Positions 1 through 13,600 of a stretch of DNA of 64,000 nucleotides are shown here, one piece after another. The notes below the pieces were generated by a model. It saw only the letters and a list, made by a program, of their open reading frames with translations, did no database searches and was not told the origin of the DNA. The DNA is from Eremophila alpestris peregrina (lineage: Eukaryota > Chordata > Aves > Passeriformes > Alaudidae). Location: contig WMCF01000008.1 in the NCBI GenBank assembly GCA_009792885.1, positions 18,301,434-18,365,433 on the forward strand, written 5' to 3'. Within the stretch, counting starts at the first letter, position 1. Every line of letters begins with the position of its first letter. Both the position numbers and the translations under genes were made by a program.

Positions 1-1031
1 CCACAGTCTGGGGGAACTTCTCTGCCTGAGTTAGCTAAAAACTAACTAAAAGCAAAGGAGATCTCTGTCCCGCTGTCTGTTCATGCTGTAACAACACAGC
101 AGACAACGCAGTCCATGAGAAGGAATGCAGAGGAGCAAGTGCAGTTTCTGTAAACAAACTGTGCATTTCTTCTCCCCACCTTCACTCTCAGAAGCAGTCT
201 GAAAGGTGCAGAACTTAATATCCAGCATAAACACAACAGACAACTGAGGGCATAAGCATCATAAAGTCACCCTGGGATATAAGGTTATTCTACAAGGTTA
301 TTCTGTATAAAAACAGCCATCAGAATCTCCGATATAGAACAAATTTTCTGAATCAGACCCTGCTGTTGCTGATTATTTGGACTCATTTGTTTTGTTAGGT
401 AATGTAACCTATAGCAGCATTTTACGGGTCTGATTGCTCATCATTAGGGTTAATTGAATACAAAATGCTTTTTGTCAAGTCTGGAGTCAAGTGTTTGCAA
501 TGTGGCAAAACTAAAAACACTACACCTCTATTATACTGGCGTGGCCTTAGGAGATGGGTGTTTTTAGTGCTGTTGTAAATATATGATGTTATAATAAGCA
601 TAATTACCAGGAGAATCAATGCAAATAGAAGCTGTTTATAGAGCTATCAAAAGAACATAGCACAACTGTTAAATTAATTAGTATAATTATTTCTTGAGTA
701 GGAGGAGTAATAAACTTGTGCACCCTTTTCCATCCTCCAGTCTCAAATAATAAGCTGAAAACAGCTACTTGAGATTTCTACACAATACTGTTTTAAAAGG
801 TTCTTTTTATGTTTTATTCATTGGCTTACATTGAAAGTAGAAAAAATTAATTGTGGGCACTTTTCAAAGCATAGTAATGCTATATACTAATACACTCTAT
901 ATGTATTAAAATGTATTCTATACATATACTATCTTTTTTGTATTATTTATATATGTTTAGATAATATCTGGAAAACACTATCATATCTCACAGGCACTAC
1001 TTACTCTTAAGGGCAATACATTAAAAAAAAG
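1..1031. other. Unannotated AT-rich sequence
   Basis: No coding, RNA or repeat feature is supported here. The two minus-strand open frames of 65 codons have no recognisable domain and no convincing splice context. The stretch from about 880 to 960 is a very AT-rich run of TATA-like words. Confidence 0.5.
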
Positions 1032-1225
1032 TCATAGAATTATTTAGTTTGGGAGGGACCTTAAAGAACATTTAGTACTGCCTTGTGCAGTAACACCTTT
1101 CCACTGGACCAGGCTGCAACACAACCATTTAAAAAAATCCCTCTCCAACATTCTTGTAGCCCCTTTTAGGTACTGGCAGGCTCCTTTAAGCTCTCACTGG
1201 AGCTGCTTCTATGTTTAAACACCTT
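1032..1225 (-). mobile_element. CR1 LINE 3' fragment, internally deleted
   Basis: The + strand begins with TCATAGAAT followed by a TTTGGGAGGGACCTTAAAG word, which is the reverse complement of the avian CR1 3' end, so the element points to the minus strand. Words matching the CR1 3' region continue (CCACTGGACCAGGCTGC, then CATTCTTGTAGCCCC and GGTACTGGCAGGCTCC). These two blocks are normally farther apart, so an internal deletion is likely. No coding capacity remains. Family recognition rests on the known CR1 consensus pattern. Confidence 0.85.
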
Positions 1226-3236
1226 TCACACCAAAGTGAAAATTTTTATTTAACTCTGGTGCTCCTAGAAAATCCATGGTATGAAGTTTTGTGGATCATA
1301 TGTTTTTAGTTAGAAACTAATGGCGTTCACATTTACCTTTTTTGCACCCTAGCAGATGTTCTAAACATGCTTCTTATTATTTTTCTGACACATATTCCCA
1401 AATCCTGTTTTCTTGGACAATCAGATGAGGAATAAGCTACCCCAAAGGCTGCAGACGAGACAACAATTCACTTCCTCTATAGTCTGATCCAATAGATTTC
1501 AATTAACCTAACCCTAGCCCTCAGGTCCTCAGGTATCTGCCCCCAATGCACCCAATCCCTTATGTCTGCTCAAACTCTTTTGTCCTCATTTAGCCACTGA
1601 AGACCTTTCTTGTCATTGTTGCTGTTATTAATTAGACACCCATCTGTGATTTCTTAAATCTTTTACTAAACTTATTTTATTTGAACCAATGAAGCACAAT
1701 TCTCCTTCTATTCAATTAGTTGTTTTTAATTGATCTAACTGAAGCAAGTTCCTAACCAGTTAGCTAATTTCTTCAATTAATGAAACCAGCTGTCTCACAG
1801 TCATGTTATTGATCATTTTCAGGCCTAAGCATCTGTTATTCCAGGCATTTTAATGGTCATTTCCAATTGCCTCAGATATCATTATGCACAATTACTGCAC
1901 TGTCTTTTAGCTAATTTTATTAATCCCAGGCATTTTCACTTCTCTTATTACTCTAACGCTCCGTCCTTTTATTCTTTAAAAAGAAGTATCCTTCCATGGC
2001 TAGGAAATATAAAAGTACTGATTCTCATTTCTCATGTATTTTTTTTTCAAAACACATTGATGACCCAATGCCAAGAAAATCCTTTACTTATTAGGGAGCT
2101 ACTGCACTTCAGTGCTAAACCAATGCTTCACTCTTTCTGCCTTCCAACCTTTACAGCTTTACTTATTAAACAACGATATTTCTAGGATAAATATTCTCCA
2201 GGTAAAAATTTTTGAAAACAGCAATTGTTCTTTGATTACTACTAGTGTCCAAAACATTCTGATGAATAATGTTCTGCTAGCTGGAACATCCATGAATTTA
2301 GAAGACAAGAATATAGACACCTTCTGTTCATGAAGCTCAATTATTCTGATCACTGGTCCATAAAAGAGGATAGAAAAAGTAAGTTTATATTTAATAACTT
2401 TCAGCAGTTTGAGACCAAGACTACCTAACTGTAAATCTCCTTTAGTCAGTGTTGGCTTAGCCAAAGAATGAAAAAAAAGAAAAAGGAACTGCAAGAGAAG
2501 ATTAAGTTATTATGAATGCTTAACCTCACCTGCAAAGTCAAAAGGATAAAGCAGAGGAATGGACTGCTGTGTGAATGTGGTATCTTGCACAGAGGTATAT
2601 TTCAGGATATCTTTATCAAGAGCATTGTGGGCCTGTATCTTGTTGCTTTTTTGTGGGTTTTTTTGCATTAGAATTCAGGATTAATCAAGGATTAAAGTTG
2701 CCACAGCTTTTTAGAATAATGCAAACCCATTATCTTTCAGCAGCCACTTGAGTATTGAAAGCAAAGATTAAACTCAGACTCTACATGTTATTTAAGAACA
2801 CATAGCATTTTAATTACTTGAATAATCCTTGTAAACTGCATAAGACTGCAAAATAGTAGAGATAAACACATTTAGTGACTAACATTTAAGTCAGAACTTG
2901 AGAGCAGTGTCCCAAGAACACAGTGGAGTACTCAATAACTTTATTTAACCAGAGACTGGTTATCCAGAATTTGCAAAATAGACTGCTATATTCTCTTGAT
3001 CTGGTAGCCAAATATATGGTTATCTGGCTTTTTTGATGTTTATCAAATATTTTAGATGGAAGAGGATATAATAGAAGCAAAAATAGCCTCAATTTTTTCT
3101 CTCATTAAAAAATATGGAACAAAGAATAAGTTTTGTTGCCTTTGTTTTAATGTTCCTAGTGTTAGAAGAACTACACTGCTAAGGTCTGATTTCTATCAAA
3201 GAATCACAGCAGACAGTTCTGAAGAATCAAAATAAT
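1226..3236. other. Unannotated sequence
   Basis: Apparently unique AT-rich DNA. Open frames of 110 codons (1853-2185, plus) and 111 codons (2159-2494, minus) overlap each other, have no recognisable motifs and lack flanking splice signals that I can defend, so they are treated as chance. Confidence 0.45.
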
Positions 3237-3242
3237 ATATAT

Positions 3243-3248
3243 TTTATT
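3243..3248 (-). promoter_or_regulatory. Candidate poly-A signal AATAAA
   Basis: TTTATT on + is AATAAA on minus, about 120 bases downstream of the stop of the possible terminal exon ending at 3366. Such hexamers are common in AT-rich DNA, so it matters only because of its position. Confidence 0.25.
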
Positions 3249-3365
3249 AAAAAAAAAGATCAAAATTCTCTATGTAATATCAAGTGGGTAATACTTAGTG
3301 CTGCAGACAGTGTATATCTCAGATGATGCCTTTTTTTCATCCAATTTAATCTGCTGACCATTGGG

Positions 3366-3665
3366 CTAATCCAGCATGGTGCTGAGTACTCTTTGGCATG
3401 TGCTGACTGCTCCAAGCGTTATTACACTACAGATGGGTGCTTTCTTCCACAGCCCTTTGCAGATTTGAGCTTTTCCACTTATGGACACCCCAAGGCACAC
3501 CACTGATCTGTACTGTTCATTACAGCCTTTAAAAGAGTCATTGCAGACCCTGCTCTCCTGTAAGACACTAGAATGACCAATGAGCTCAACTTCAGGAACA
3601 ACATCGAAGTACAATCTATTTATAGTAACTTTTCCACAAAACCAAGGACACACTGGAGACATTTG
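3366..3665 (-). CDS. Possible 3'-terminal exon, cysteine-rich protein, unidentified
   Basis: Read on the minus strand, a pyrimidine-rich tract (purine-rich on +, about 3684-3730) leads to an AG at 3667-3666. An open frame of 99 codons starts immediately after it and ends at a TAG at 3368-3366. An AATAAA lies about 120 bases further on. That order of acceptor, open frame, stop and poly-A signal is what a last exon looks like. The predicted protein has eight cysteines. Its C-terminal part, with the pattern C..(G)..W....P.C, is loosely reminiscent of a sushi/CCP or factor-I-type module, but the family's other landmarks are not clear. I cannot name a gene. It could still be a chance frame. An upstream minus-strand exon may lie near 6134-6311. 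Confidence 0.3.
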   Translation of the reverse strand, partial: QMSPVCPWFCGKVTINRLYFDVVPEVELIGHSSVLQESRVCNDSFKGCNEQYRSVVCLGVSISGKAQICKGLWKKAPICSVITLGAVSTCQRVLSTMLD

Positions 3666-3730
3666 CTAATGGATTCTTTCTCATAAGATGAAAGGAAAAA
3701 GAGGAAAAATAAGTAAAAATAATAATTGAA

Positions 3731-6133
3731 CTTAGTTTTTGAATTTTCACTTTTTCTTCCTTTCATTCTTCCTTTTATGGCTTACCATTTTCATAATACA
3801 AATTTTAACTCTGAAAAAATACAAAGTCTTAAAAACTTTTTAAAAAAAAATCCTTCCATTCTCTGAGCATATACTAAAACGTATGCACCTGTGAATGAGA
3901 ACCAGCACCGTGATACTGGTTTTCAAAGGTTAAACTAATACACCTTTAACTGAACTCACAAATGGAAACTGATAAGAAAAAGATTTTTAGTATTCTTCTT
4001 ATAAACTGCAGTTTCAAATGAGAAATGTCAAGGTGCAAGGATCTAAGGATTTGTCAGAAAGCCTCTGCACTGAAAAAATTGTGGACATTTTGGCAAAATT
4101 GTTCAATCACTTTGGCGAATGCCTCTAGCTGATGCTCTAATCTGCAGCTGATTGCAATGTGATATTCCCTAAGTATAAGCTAATATTCTCCTCCCCATTC
4201 CATAGTTGCAGTTGACCCTCTTAAAAAGCTGTTAATGATTACTTCTATTAGCATTTCCTGCTGTTAAAGAGGACTGCCATGATCCTTTGAACTGAATATG
4301 TCAGTAGCATTCAGGCCTCTGCATGAGGTGAGACATTAAAATACAGATGAAGATTAAGACAGACGTGACGCATCGATTAATATAGAATTATGCAATTGTT
4401 TTTAATGTAAATATGCAATAATATTGAGTAGTTATACTTTAAATTTCACAGATATGCTCAATAAAGGGAAAAGACAGGTGAATATTTTTCAGGTAAGAGT
4501 GTCATATCAGTGTAGTTAAAAAGTATGGAAATATTTTCGTGTTTAGTGTTATTATTTGCAACAGGTATCTATTTCTCTTTCCCACTATAGCCTCTACATT
4601 GTGACTCCAAAGACTAGTGAAGCAAAAGACTTTTGTCTTACACATTTCAAATTTCTGGTGTATAGGTCACTCAAGTTGAGTGATGTTATTTTTCACTCTT
4701 TCAGTCACTTGTCTGCCATCCCAAAGCAGCCGACAGCATTGCCTGAGGTAGAAAACTCTGCTGTATTCGATGGTGTACAACAGCAAACACAATGGTAAAT
4801 AGCAAACTTGTTAAAACCTTGTGGTTAACCTTTCCTGTTAACTACAATACTGTAAAGCCTTTATGGCCACAGGAATTGCACAGCCTTGGCTGATACTGAA
4901 ACAGGCAATGGTTATTGCTGAAGGCATCTGACCTGACAAAGCTTCTTTGGGAATAACACAACAACTAGGATCCTGAATAAAATAAATGCATTTTCATATT
5001 GCTTTATGGAGGATATTTTATCCAATAGTCTTAGCAGCCTGTGAAAAAATTCTGTATATCCTTTTTTTTTCCTTGCAACAGTTCTGATATTGTCAAATAC
5101 AAATAATTTCATGCCTCAATGTTTGAAAACATTTTGCATTAGATCCTATTCAATAGATCTTAACTAGAAATCTAACAAAACTGCTGTTTGTACCCAAAAC
5201 AGGTAAGAAAATCAAAACTTTAGTATTTTTTTCAATGCAGTGATCTCATTACTGTGTAGAAGATAATTTTTTTTGTGTTAGTTACTAGTAGTTGAAGTGT
5301 CTGAATATTAGCAAAAGAACCATATATGCCAAAATTAAACAGACGGGTTCTTTTCATGAGAAAGTCTTTAAAATGAGACAACTGAAAAATAGAGAAGCTA
5401 ATAAGCGTTGACTCATAACTGCTGTATAGTTCCCAAAATGAATTGTACATACAATATAACAAAGCAATTACCTACTTAAAAAAATGAATTTTAATTTATA
5501 TTTTTTAATAAATTCCATTATGTCGGTTGTAAACTGCTTTGTGTTTCTGGTCACAGATTTCCAATGGTTTGTTTGCTGAAAGATGTTCAGAGAATTAACT
5601 TTAAACTGTTGCAACTGATTTTAGAATAGAAATTCTGAATATCAGAATAGTAGAATAAGTTCTCTATGCTATGTTATAATGGAAGAAGAACAAGGTATGT
5701 TGTTTGTGTAGTCTGTGATGCTATATAAGAGTGGTGTTTATTGTTTCACATAACAAAATGTTAAGAAAGAAGATAACAGAGTCAAGTAATTTGTCCTGAT
5801 TTCAGAGATATTTTCCAGATGGACGTGATGTTGATAATTTTTTAAACAATTAATAAGAAATGTGTAACTTTGTATTTAAATTTTAAAAAAATCCGAACAA
5901 CTATTCGTGGTTATTCTAGTATTTATTTCAGATTATTCACCCAAACACATAGGAAAGCCTTTCATAGCGAGTCAGTCACTAGTTTCTTATATCAACAAAG
6001 AACAAGAACATTTTTACAAGCTTCTGAGTTTTCGTTGTTTCTTGCTTCTCCTTTTTCTTATTTCTGTCATTTTTTCTAGAAGTCAATAAATCATCTTGTC
6101 CTAGAAAACATATGGTTTTCCTTTATACCTCAC
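3731..6133. other. Unannotated sequence
   Basis: AT-rich, apparently unique DNA. Short open frames at 4556-4798 (plus), 4912-5112 (minus) and 5232-5462 (minus) have no motifs and no splice context I can support. If the minus-strand exons on either side are real, this would be an intron. Confidence 0.4.
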
Positions 6134-6311
6134 CTCTTGTCTGCCTGACCGTAACATAAGCACATTTATACTCTGTTCTGGCAAAGCTTGTAGAAATACT
6201 GCAAGCACCTCTCATTCGTTTTGGGGAAAAAAGCCCATGGACACCGGTATGAAAACACCATTGTGAGTCTTCCAAACCTTTCATCTTTGATAACTTTTCA
6301 TCCAAGATCAC
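6134..6311 (-). CDS. Weak candidate internal exon
   Basis: The minus strand has an open frame of about 60 codons running into AAGAG|GTGAGG, a good 5' splice-site match (GT at 6133-6132). A second possible donor, GAG|GTATAA, lies five bases on and would join in phase 0 to the candidate terminal exon that starts at 3665. The interval has several CpGs, unlike its surroundings. The translated product is not recognised and the acceptor is ambiguous, so this is only a lead. Confidence 0.15.
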
Positions 6312-9300
6312 AGAAGATTATCGTAAAGGATTTCAGAACATTTTCAAAAAAACCAGGAAGTTTTGAAGAGGGCTTGTTTTCTTCATTGGCAAGTTGACAC
6401 ACAAAACTTTTTTTTTTCTTATTTTATGTTAATTCCAATTAATTATTTTCTGAACAGCCCAATGGCAACTGCATTGGATAAATGTGTAGAGTAGTTGTTC
6501 ATGTAAGTATCTTAGCTATTCATCTTATGGTATGAGCAATTTCATGCTGTTTTAAGCTTTTAGTTAGTAATATGAAGACTTATGTTAAATATGTGATTAT
6601 TCTGAATGATTTATTCTTCATGTAACACATATGAGATGTTTTGATGAATTCTAGGAAGGGAATTTCCATAAGTTTTTGTCTTTTCAAAATGCTATAACTA
6701 GATATGCTTATCCAAATTATCATTAGCACATGCAAATTCTGATGACGTGGAATCTCTGCTATGAGCATGATTCATGGGTTTTAACCTTGTAAAGTTGTCA
6801 TTGAATCTATTAATGGCATACTTTGAATTTCTGGCACTAAATATATTGCAGTCTGGAATTTTGGTCTATTCTCTTCAATTTTAATGGCTGATTGAAGCTT
6901 TGATGAATAAATCTAAGTACAACATAATGAAAATTCTATACTGATGATTTTTTAATTAAGTAGAAAACCTGTAGGCTAAACTACATGCATGAGTTTAAAG
7001 TTGAAATTCAAGTTAAATATCTTAACCTGCTTCTTTAGGAAATATAGCAATTAACTCTTCAAGTATTAGGACTGACAGAAGAAGTAGAGGGACCTCAGGG
7101 ACCTAGTGTTAATCCTGTAATGTTGACCATGCCTACTGCCTTAAAAAAATGCCTAACTCTGGAAGTGTGTAAACTGCACAACATTGGCAATATTTTAAAT
7201 ACTGAGGATGCTAAAAGGTTCTCCTTCTGTATTTGCACAGCACTGATTTCACACTGGCAATAACAGGAAACTCCTGGTTGTCTAAAACCAAATTGGGCTT
7301 TCAATGTAGCAAGACATCTCACTAAGACAAAAGTTCAAGTAGCCATTTCCTGAAATTGCTTGATACATATGCTTTTTAGATAAACACATAAGGTAAGCAT
7401 GGTCACTTGTTTTCTTGAAGTGAGTAGTTAATAGCATCAAAGATGTGCAAGATATTAAAATATTAGTCTCTCATATTCCAGTTACTGTCCAAAGCAGAGA
7501 AAAGAAAAAAAAAAAAAAAAAGCCAAACTAAAGCGCAAATAAATCTATTTCCTTTGTTTCAAATTTCAGTGCTTCTGATCCACTATTTCTGTTAAAAAAA
7601 TGACAATATTATGTGTCAAATTTATGAAAATTTCTTACACTGACATGCTCTATCAGGTATTGTTCTGACTGTTGAAGTACACGTGAAACAAACACAGCAG
7701 TACTTCCGGACTCTGAGTTTCTTTGTCAATCTATTTTTCATTTCTTTGGGATTTGTCCCCATCAATCCTTCTTCTACTTTGAAGTTTCTCTCTCACCTAT
7801 TGAAACAAAAAATACAGAAATACAATTAGCTTTGCAATCTCCACTTTTTTTTTTATTTGAGGCAAATAATATACAGAAGCATATTAAAATTAAATTGCAG
7901 AATAACTTTAAACATGTTTTGCATTACTGCTTGAAGCTTCTTTAATCCATTTAAGATTTATTATTGTTTTGATTTTATTTACCATTAAAGTAATCTAGGT
8001 AGTGATGTCTGTCCATATTCTCAGCCCAGGATTAAATTCCTCCAGTCAATACATAAAATTTTGAATGGATTAAGAACTTGACCCTAATTTGTTTTGGAAC
8101 TTCCATTTTCTGGAAATGTCAGTGTTTTCTTCAAATAATAAACAAAATTTGTTTATCTTGACAGCATTGTCTTCTGAAAATACTATTGAGATGCTGTAAT
8201 ACAGCAGAATATTTTCACACAGATCCTACAGTAAGCAGCTGTGCTTTCTTGTTTTCTCTTTATATCCATTTGCCCTTGTCATGCTGCTTGCTTGAAGTAA
8301 ATATATAAAGCAAGAGCTAAAATAGTGAGCTGGGATACATCTGTATATTTTGTGACAGCTCAGGATTCAGCATTTCTTGTGTAGCTTGTCTGGTAACTGA
8401 GATCCAGACTGCTCATGATGTTTTGCTAATAATATCCAAATTAGCAATATAATCTCATATGTCTGCACTACCGAATAGTTTGTAGTACAGTACAAAGATA
8501 TTCTTAGTGCTGGCAAGTGTATGGAATAAAAAGGCTAAATCCTAAGCAGCAGTCATTGTAAAGACACAGAATAGAAGGCAAGTACATTCTAATTTTAACA
8601 ATTAATATAGGATTAGAATAATTCTGTTAATAAAAAAAGCTTACTGTATTTTTGTTGTTGTTGTTAAAAAGGGTTTCCAAACCTTTCTGAATCCGATTAA
8701 AATAATATTTTGCATGACACATATCTACATGTAATTTGAGAATGCTAATGTACTCTATAGAAGAGAAAGGTAAATTTAAAGGAAGATAGGTTGTCTTCCA
8801 GTTCATTAGAAACTTTGTGGTGAAAAATCAATATTCACTAAACAGAGCACAGGAAAGGTAAAGGAAAAGCCTGTCTCAAAGCATCTCGCTTAAAAATACT
8901 GGGTGTGTTTCATTAGCAGCTGAAAACACAGTGTTATATAGGTCAGCTAGTATAGTAAAGTCTTATGAAATTTAGTCAAAGCTGATGCTCTTTGGCAGAG
9001 TTTTAAAAGCCACTATTAATTTTCATTACATAATAAAATTTCAGTGATTATGAGGGTACTACAGAAGAATTATCACAATGTCTTTGCTATACAAATTGGA
9101 AAGAAGTAGAAAGCAGCTCTTTTGAACAAATTTGATTCCACCATAAAAGTTTCATCATTCGATTCCCAGACTTGGGACATGGTTTTATGCATGTCAAAAT
9201 CCTCTCTGTAGATATACTAATCTGAAAGGCATCAATGGCAAAAGTCCAGTTTGTTCCAATGAAATAATGGTTTTATCCTTAAAGTTCAGTCTAAAGTTAA

Positions 9301-10570
9301 ATATCTCTGGGGATTTGCTATGTTTTGTTTTGTTGTAAGTCAGACCACATTAAATCTAAGCTGGATGTCATAAAGCTCTGCCCTAAAGCTAAGCAGAAGA
9401 CAGTGGTTGAATGAGTGAATTCCTGTGTGAGATTTTATTGTCTTGATACAGTAGATCAGAATAGAAGCAGAAAACTATTTTATTGATGTAGGAAACTGCA
9501 AACTATTTGTACTGGATTTTATGAAGTTTTTACAGTACAATCTTTACATGGATTTCTTGAAATCTTTTGATTTATCATCATAAATAAAAACCTAGAGTTA
9601 TCTTTCAGAAATAAACTAAGATATCAGCTTTCATTCAATTACTGCCAGCAAAGTATCACTTGCCATATTCATAGTATTATCTTCTTCAAACAATGCTAGG
9701 TAATGTGATTTAAATGATTACTATCTTAAAAAATAGTAGCAGTTGCCATACAACATAATTCAAGTCATAAGCAAATGAATGAAACACTAAACCTTGAAGC
9801 CTAAATCTAGGACAAAATTGCAACATTGACAACTGTCATGAATGGTCATGTGCATTATAGATTTTTGAATCTGAGAAAAAAGAAATCTATCTATTGAAAA
9901 GTCAGTAGCTGCAAGCATTAACATTAAATGTTAAATTAAATTTAAATTAACTAATGATTCATCCAGAGTGGATTTAAAATCAAGACAGATCAATTTCCAA
10001 TAGTTGTCCCATGTGTGTGCATAGCATCTAAAATATTAGACATTTCAAATTCTGATTCTCATGGGAAGGTAGAACAGCCACTTGAAATGTCTCGTCTTTG
10101 GCCATCGCATTGTTGACTCAGCTGCTTATGTGTCTTTTTTCCAAAGTAGACAAAGCAATACAGTACTTCTAGATCTTGATTCATACTTTCCTAACCTATG
10201 TGTCTTTGGTAGGATAAATGATCTTTTGAAGGTATCTTTTTGAGGGACTGGAATAACCTACATTTTGGCATTAGGAACAAAAAATGTGTGAATTTAACAG
10301 CAAAGTCTAGGTGAGATGAATCATACCTCGAGAGTAGTCATATTTTAAAAGGTGGGTTTTTTTACTTTTTAAAAGTGATTTGAAACAAGATTTGATAATA
10401 ACTGAAAACATATTCCCAGTATGTCAAAAATAACTTTTTTTTTTTGTTATTTCAGATTTCCATTTAGAATAGAATCTATCCTGTATTTAAGCAGAAGCAT
10501 TTTGTGGTGATTTTTATGGTCTCAAAAACAGTCAGTGGACAAGCGTGACCAATCTTTGAGTTGTCAAGGA
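6312..10570. other. Unannotated sequence
   Basis: AT-rich DNA with no supported gene or named repeat. There is an A-run near 7507-7521. The minus-strand frame at 7095-7322 (75 codons) has no motif and is not accepted as coding. Confidence 0.45.
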
Positions 10571-10690
10571 TGTCATGGTTTAACCCCAACTGACAACTAA
10601 GAAAAACCCAGACATTCACTCATTTCCTCTGGTAGACCACAGCAGCTATTATGGGGAGAATTAACTCTATTTCAGCCAAAAACCAGCACA
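10571..10690 (+). mobile_element. Collapsed solo LTR, two ends only
   Basis: The segment starts with TGTCATGGTTTAACCCCAAC and ends with ATTAACTCTATTTCAGCC followed by AAAACCAGCACA. These are the two termini of a well-known avian endogenous retrovirus LTR that is normally about 550-600 bp long. Only about 120 bp remain, so the middle has been lost. Flanks AAGGA and AGGGA may be a degenerate 5-bp target duplication. A near full-length relative, in the opposite orientation, lies at 58992-59581. Confidence 0.7.
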
Positions 10691-13600
10691 AGGGACAAAA
10701 CCCTTAAGGATTTTAGAGAAAAAGTTGTGATTAATCCATGTTTTGGACCTATTTTTCACCTAGCATAAACCATTGAGATGTGTCTAGCAGGTCTTTCGAT
10801 ATGGATCATAAATCCTAGTTAGTGGCATTTTCCTGTCATTGCAAGAATGATTACATTTTTGTTGTAATAAAGGAAGATGCCCTGTTTCTCCAGGAATATT
10901 AGTTCAGTGCACTTTTTCTATTTATATGTATTTGAGGAATAAGTGACATATTTCAAATGTTTATATCTTAATTTTTGGCACCACAGATTGTCATTTAAAA
11001 TCAGGAAAAAGAGTAAGAGAACAGCAATAGCAAAAAGGTACTAGAGTAGTTCTATAGCAGCTGGTAGATTTTAGAAATATGTCATTCAATTGTTTGACTT
11101 TTCTACTGATCTTTGGCAACCATAAAATTATAAGCCAAGGAAAAACAAAATTGCAGATTTTTCTGTGGATATTGGCACCCAAAGTAAATGAAAAATTGCT
11201 AAATGAGATGTTTGGAAGAATATGCTTAGTTTAAAAGACAACCTGCTTTTTCTTTATTATATTAATAAAAAAGTATAGAAAGTTGAGAGGAGTGAGAATT
11301 TTATAAATAGAATTAATAAAAAGAAATTTACAAAATTATTCGTGAGCTGAACTACCTTTTTTATTTAACTGCATAGTACAAAACCCAGAAAATCTTCATG
11401 TTTGCTTAGTTATTCAGTTTGGGGTTTGGGTTTTTTAGGTTTTTTTTGGAGGTTTTTTTGAGTAGGTATCTGTAACACATACGGAAAAAAATAATTTTTA
11501 ATGTGGAAAAAGAAGAGAGGCTGTAGAAGATTCCACAACAGGAGGCAAGTTTAGACAGGTTTCACATTTTCCCTTTCTTTACAGTGTCAGCACTGGGGGT
11601 TTATCCTTTAAGATAGGTAGCCAGATGAAGATAAACAGTGCTACTTCATTATTTATCCTTAGTATGAGCAATCTTCTTTTGTCAATTATTTCTTCTCCTT
11701 TTTTCCATCCATTTTCATTAGCTACTGGTCAATTGCTATTGGTTTCCCTTGTTCCTGACAGTGTTTCTTATTGCAAGTTTTCTGTTTCCTGCTGATTTTG
11801 ATTCAATTCTCATGCTGAGAGATAATACTTACAGTGGACACATGAGACATGCCAAAAGCCTTCATTTGACACAGAAAACACTCTTACGAAAATGTATTTT
11901 TATAGTCCACTATCTTTCTTCACAATGGTTCCTAAATTATTGGGACAAAAAAATAGGTTGCAGAAATTTATATTATATAGAGCTATATAATATAATTAAA
12001 ACAAAATATTACTGATACATGAGATGAATTATCAAATAAGAGGCAAATGCATAGTTTCAATTCCAGTTCATCCTAAGTGCTAAACAATTTTCCATTCAAT
12101 ATTCAGTTAGTAAATATAAACATACAAACAGCCAAACAGCCAAACTAGCACCATATTTTGGCTACTCTGTTATAAGAAGAACTTAAAAACTCTATGACAA
12201 GAATCAAGAAATGACTTTATCTGCTGAATACTGAGTATCCCATCTAATCTAGTTGTGAAATCTTCTCCTATAGCTGTTGGAGAGCAAAGAAGATTTACAA
12301 GGCAGTTTGTGCCCTAAATGAAATGCTCAAAGTATATGGGATTACCTATTCTCTTTGTCTTCACCAATTCTACAGGGACCTTTGAGTTGGTGTCTTCTAG
12401 TACACCTATTGAGCAATATAAAATGCTGTGTGATACACAGTCTAGTCCTAACCTTGTTAGACGTTGGTTTAGCACTTCACACTGTAGCCATCTGCAAGGT
12501 AGACGCAATACGATCATGTCTCATTTACAAAACTCTCTCAGGAGATCTTTTGGGTGAATTCTGCCAGTCTTATTTACAAGCAAGTGCCCTCACACCCAAA
12601 AAATGCCCAACTGCTACTTTTTCAAAATACGTTATGCTCTCGTGAAAAAATTAACTGTTAAGTACTTACGTAACTGTGGTTGTCATTCACTTCTCAATCT
12701 GCAATGTTTACATGGATTCAACATTTGGTCTTTTGAAGCATAGTGAAGGAAACCAGCTAAGATTGCCAGGATAACATGAAGGGTTGTAGCAGTTGGGATG
12801 ATTATACTTCTCTCCAGACACAAGGAAGGATATTGTGTATGCTGATCTCTAAACAGAGAGATTGCACAATAGAAACAGCTAAACATTTATATGATGATAA
12901 GAATTTCAGAATCTTACTGAAATTATGATTGAAAGTATCTTTCAACATGTCTTCATGTAGGTATTCCCAGGACACAGATGTCCCCTTAACTTTCATAACA
13001 CAATCAATAAATAATTAATCAAAGTTAAAAGACACTAACTTTAGTATTCCTTGTGTCCATTTCAACTTCCACTATAATTTCATAATAAAATGAAACATAG
13101 AGCTGAAGATTCTTCATTGCAATACTTTTGCCATTTTCAGTCTGTGTGTATATCTCATAGTGTGAGTATGCTGTGTAAACTCTAGAATTTTTAGAGGAAT
13201 TATTTAGGAAAATAATTTAGAAAACATTTAAAACAGGAAACAGTTTTGCTAAATTTTTTACAAGTTCTTTTTTTTTTAACTTACTTTTTAAACCAGAGTT
13301 TTCTTCATTTAATTCCCATTTCCCCCTCTCATTTTCTTTTTAAATTGATGACTTCACAAATTTACTGATGGAAAAAAAGTTCTCCCAAGTAAAAAATCAA
13401 AATCTCAAGTTCAAACCGCTCTTTGAACTGTGCATTGGACATCAATTCTTATTGAACAATAGTTTCCCATCTACTTTACTTCAAGATGTTGACTACATTT
13501 TCTATTGGATAGTTTAAAGAATTAACGTGATAAGGATTGTTAAACACTATTAGTAGCCTGTCTCTGCCAAAACACAGAGTTAAGCAAGATTCTCTTGATG

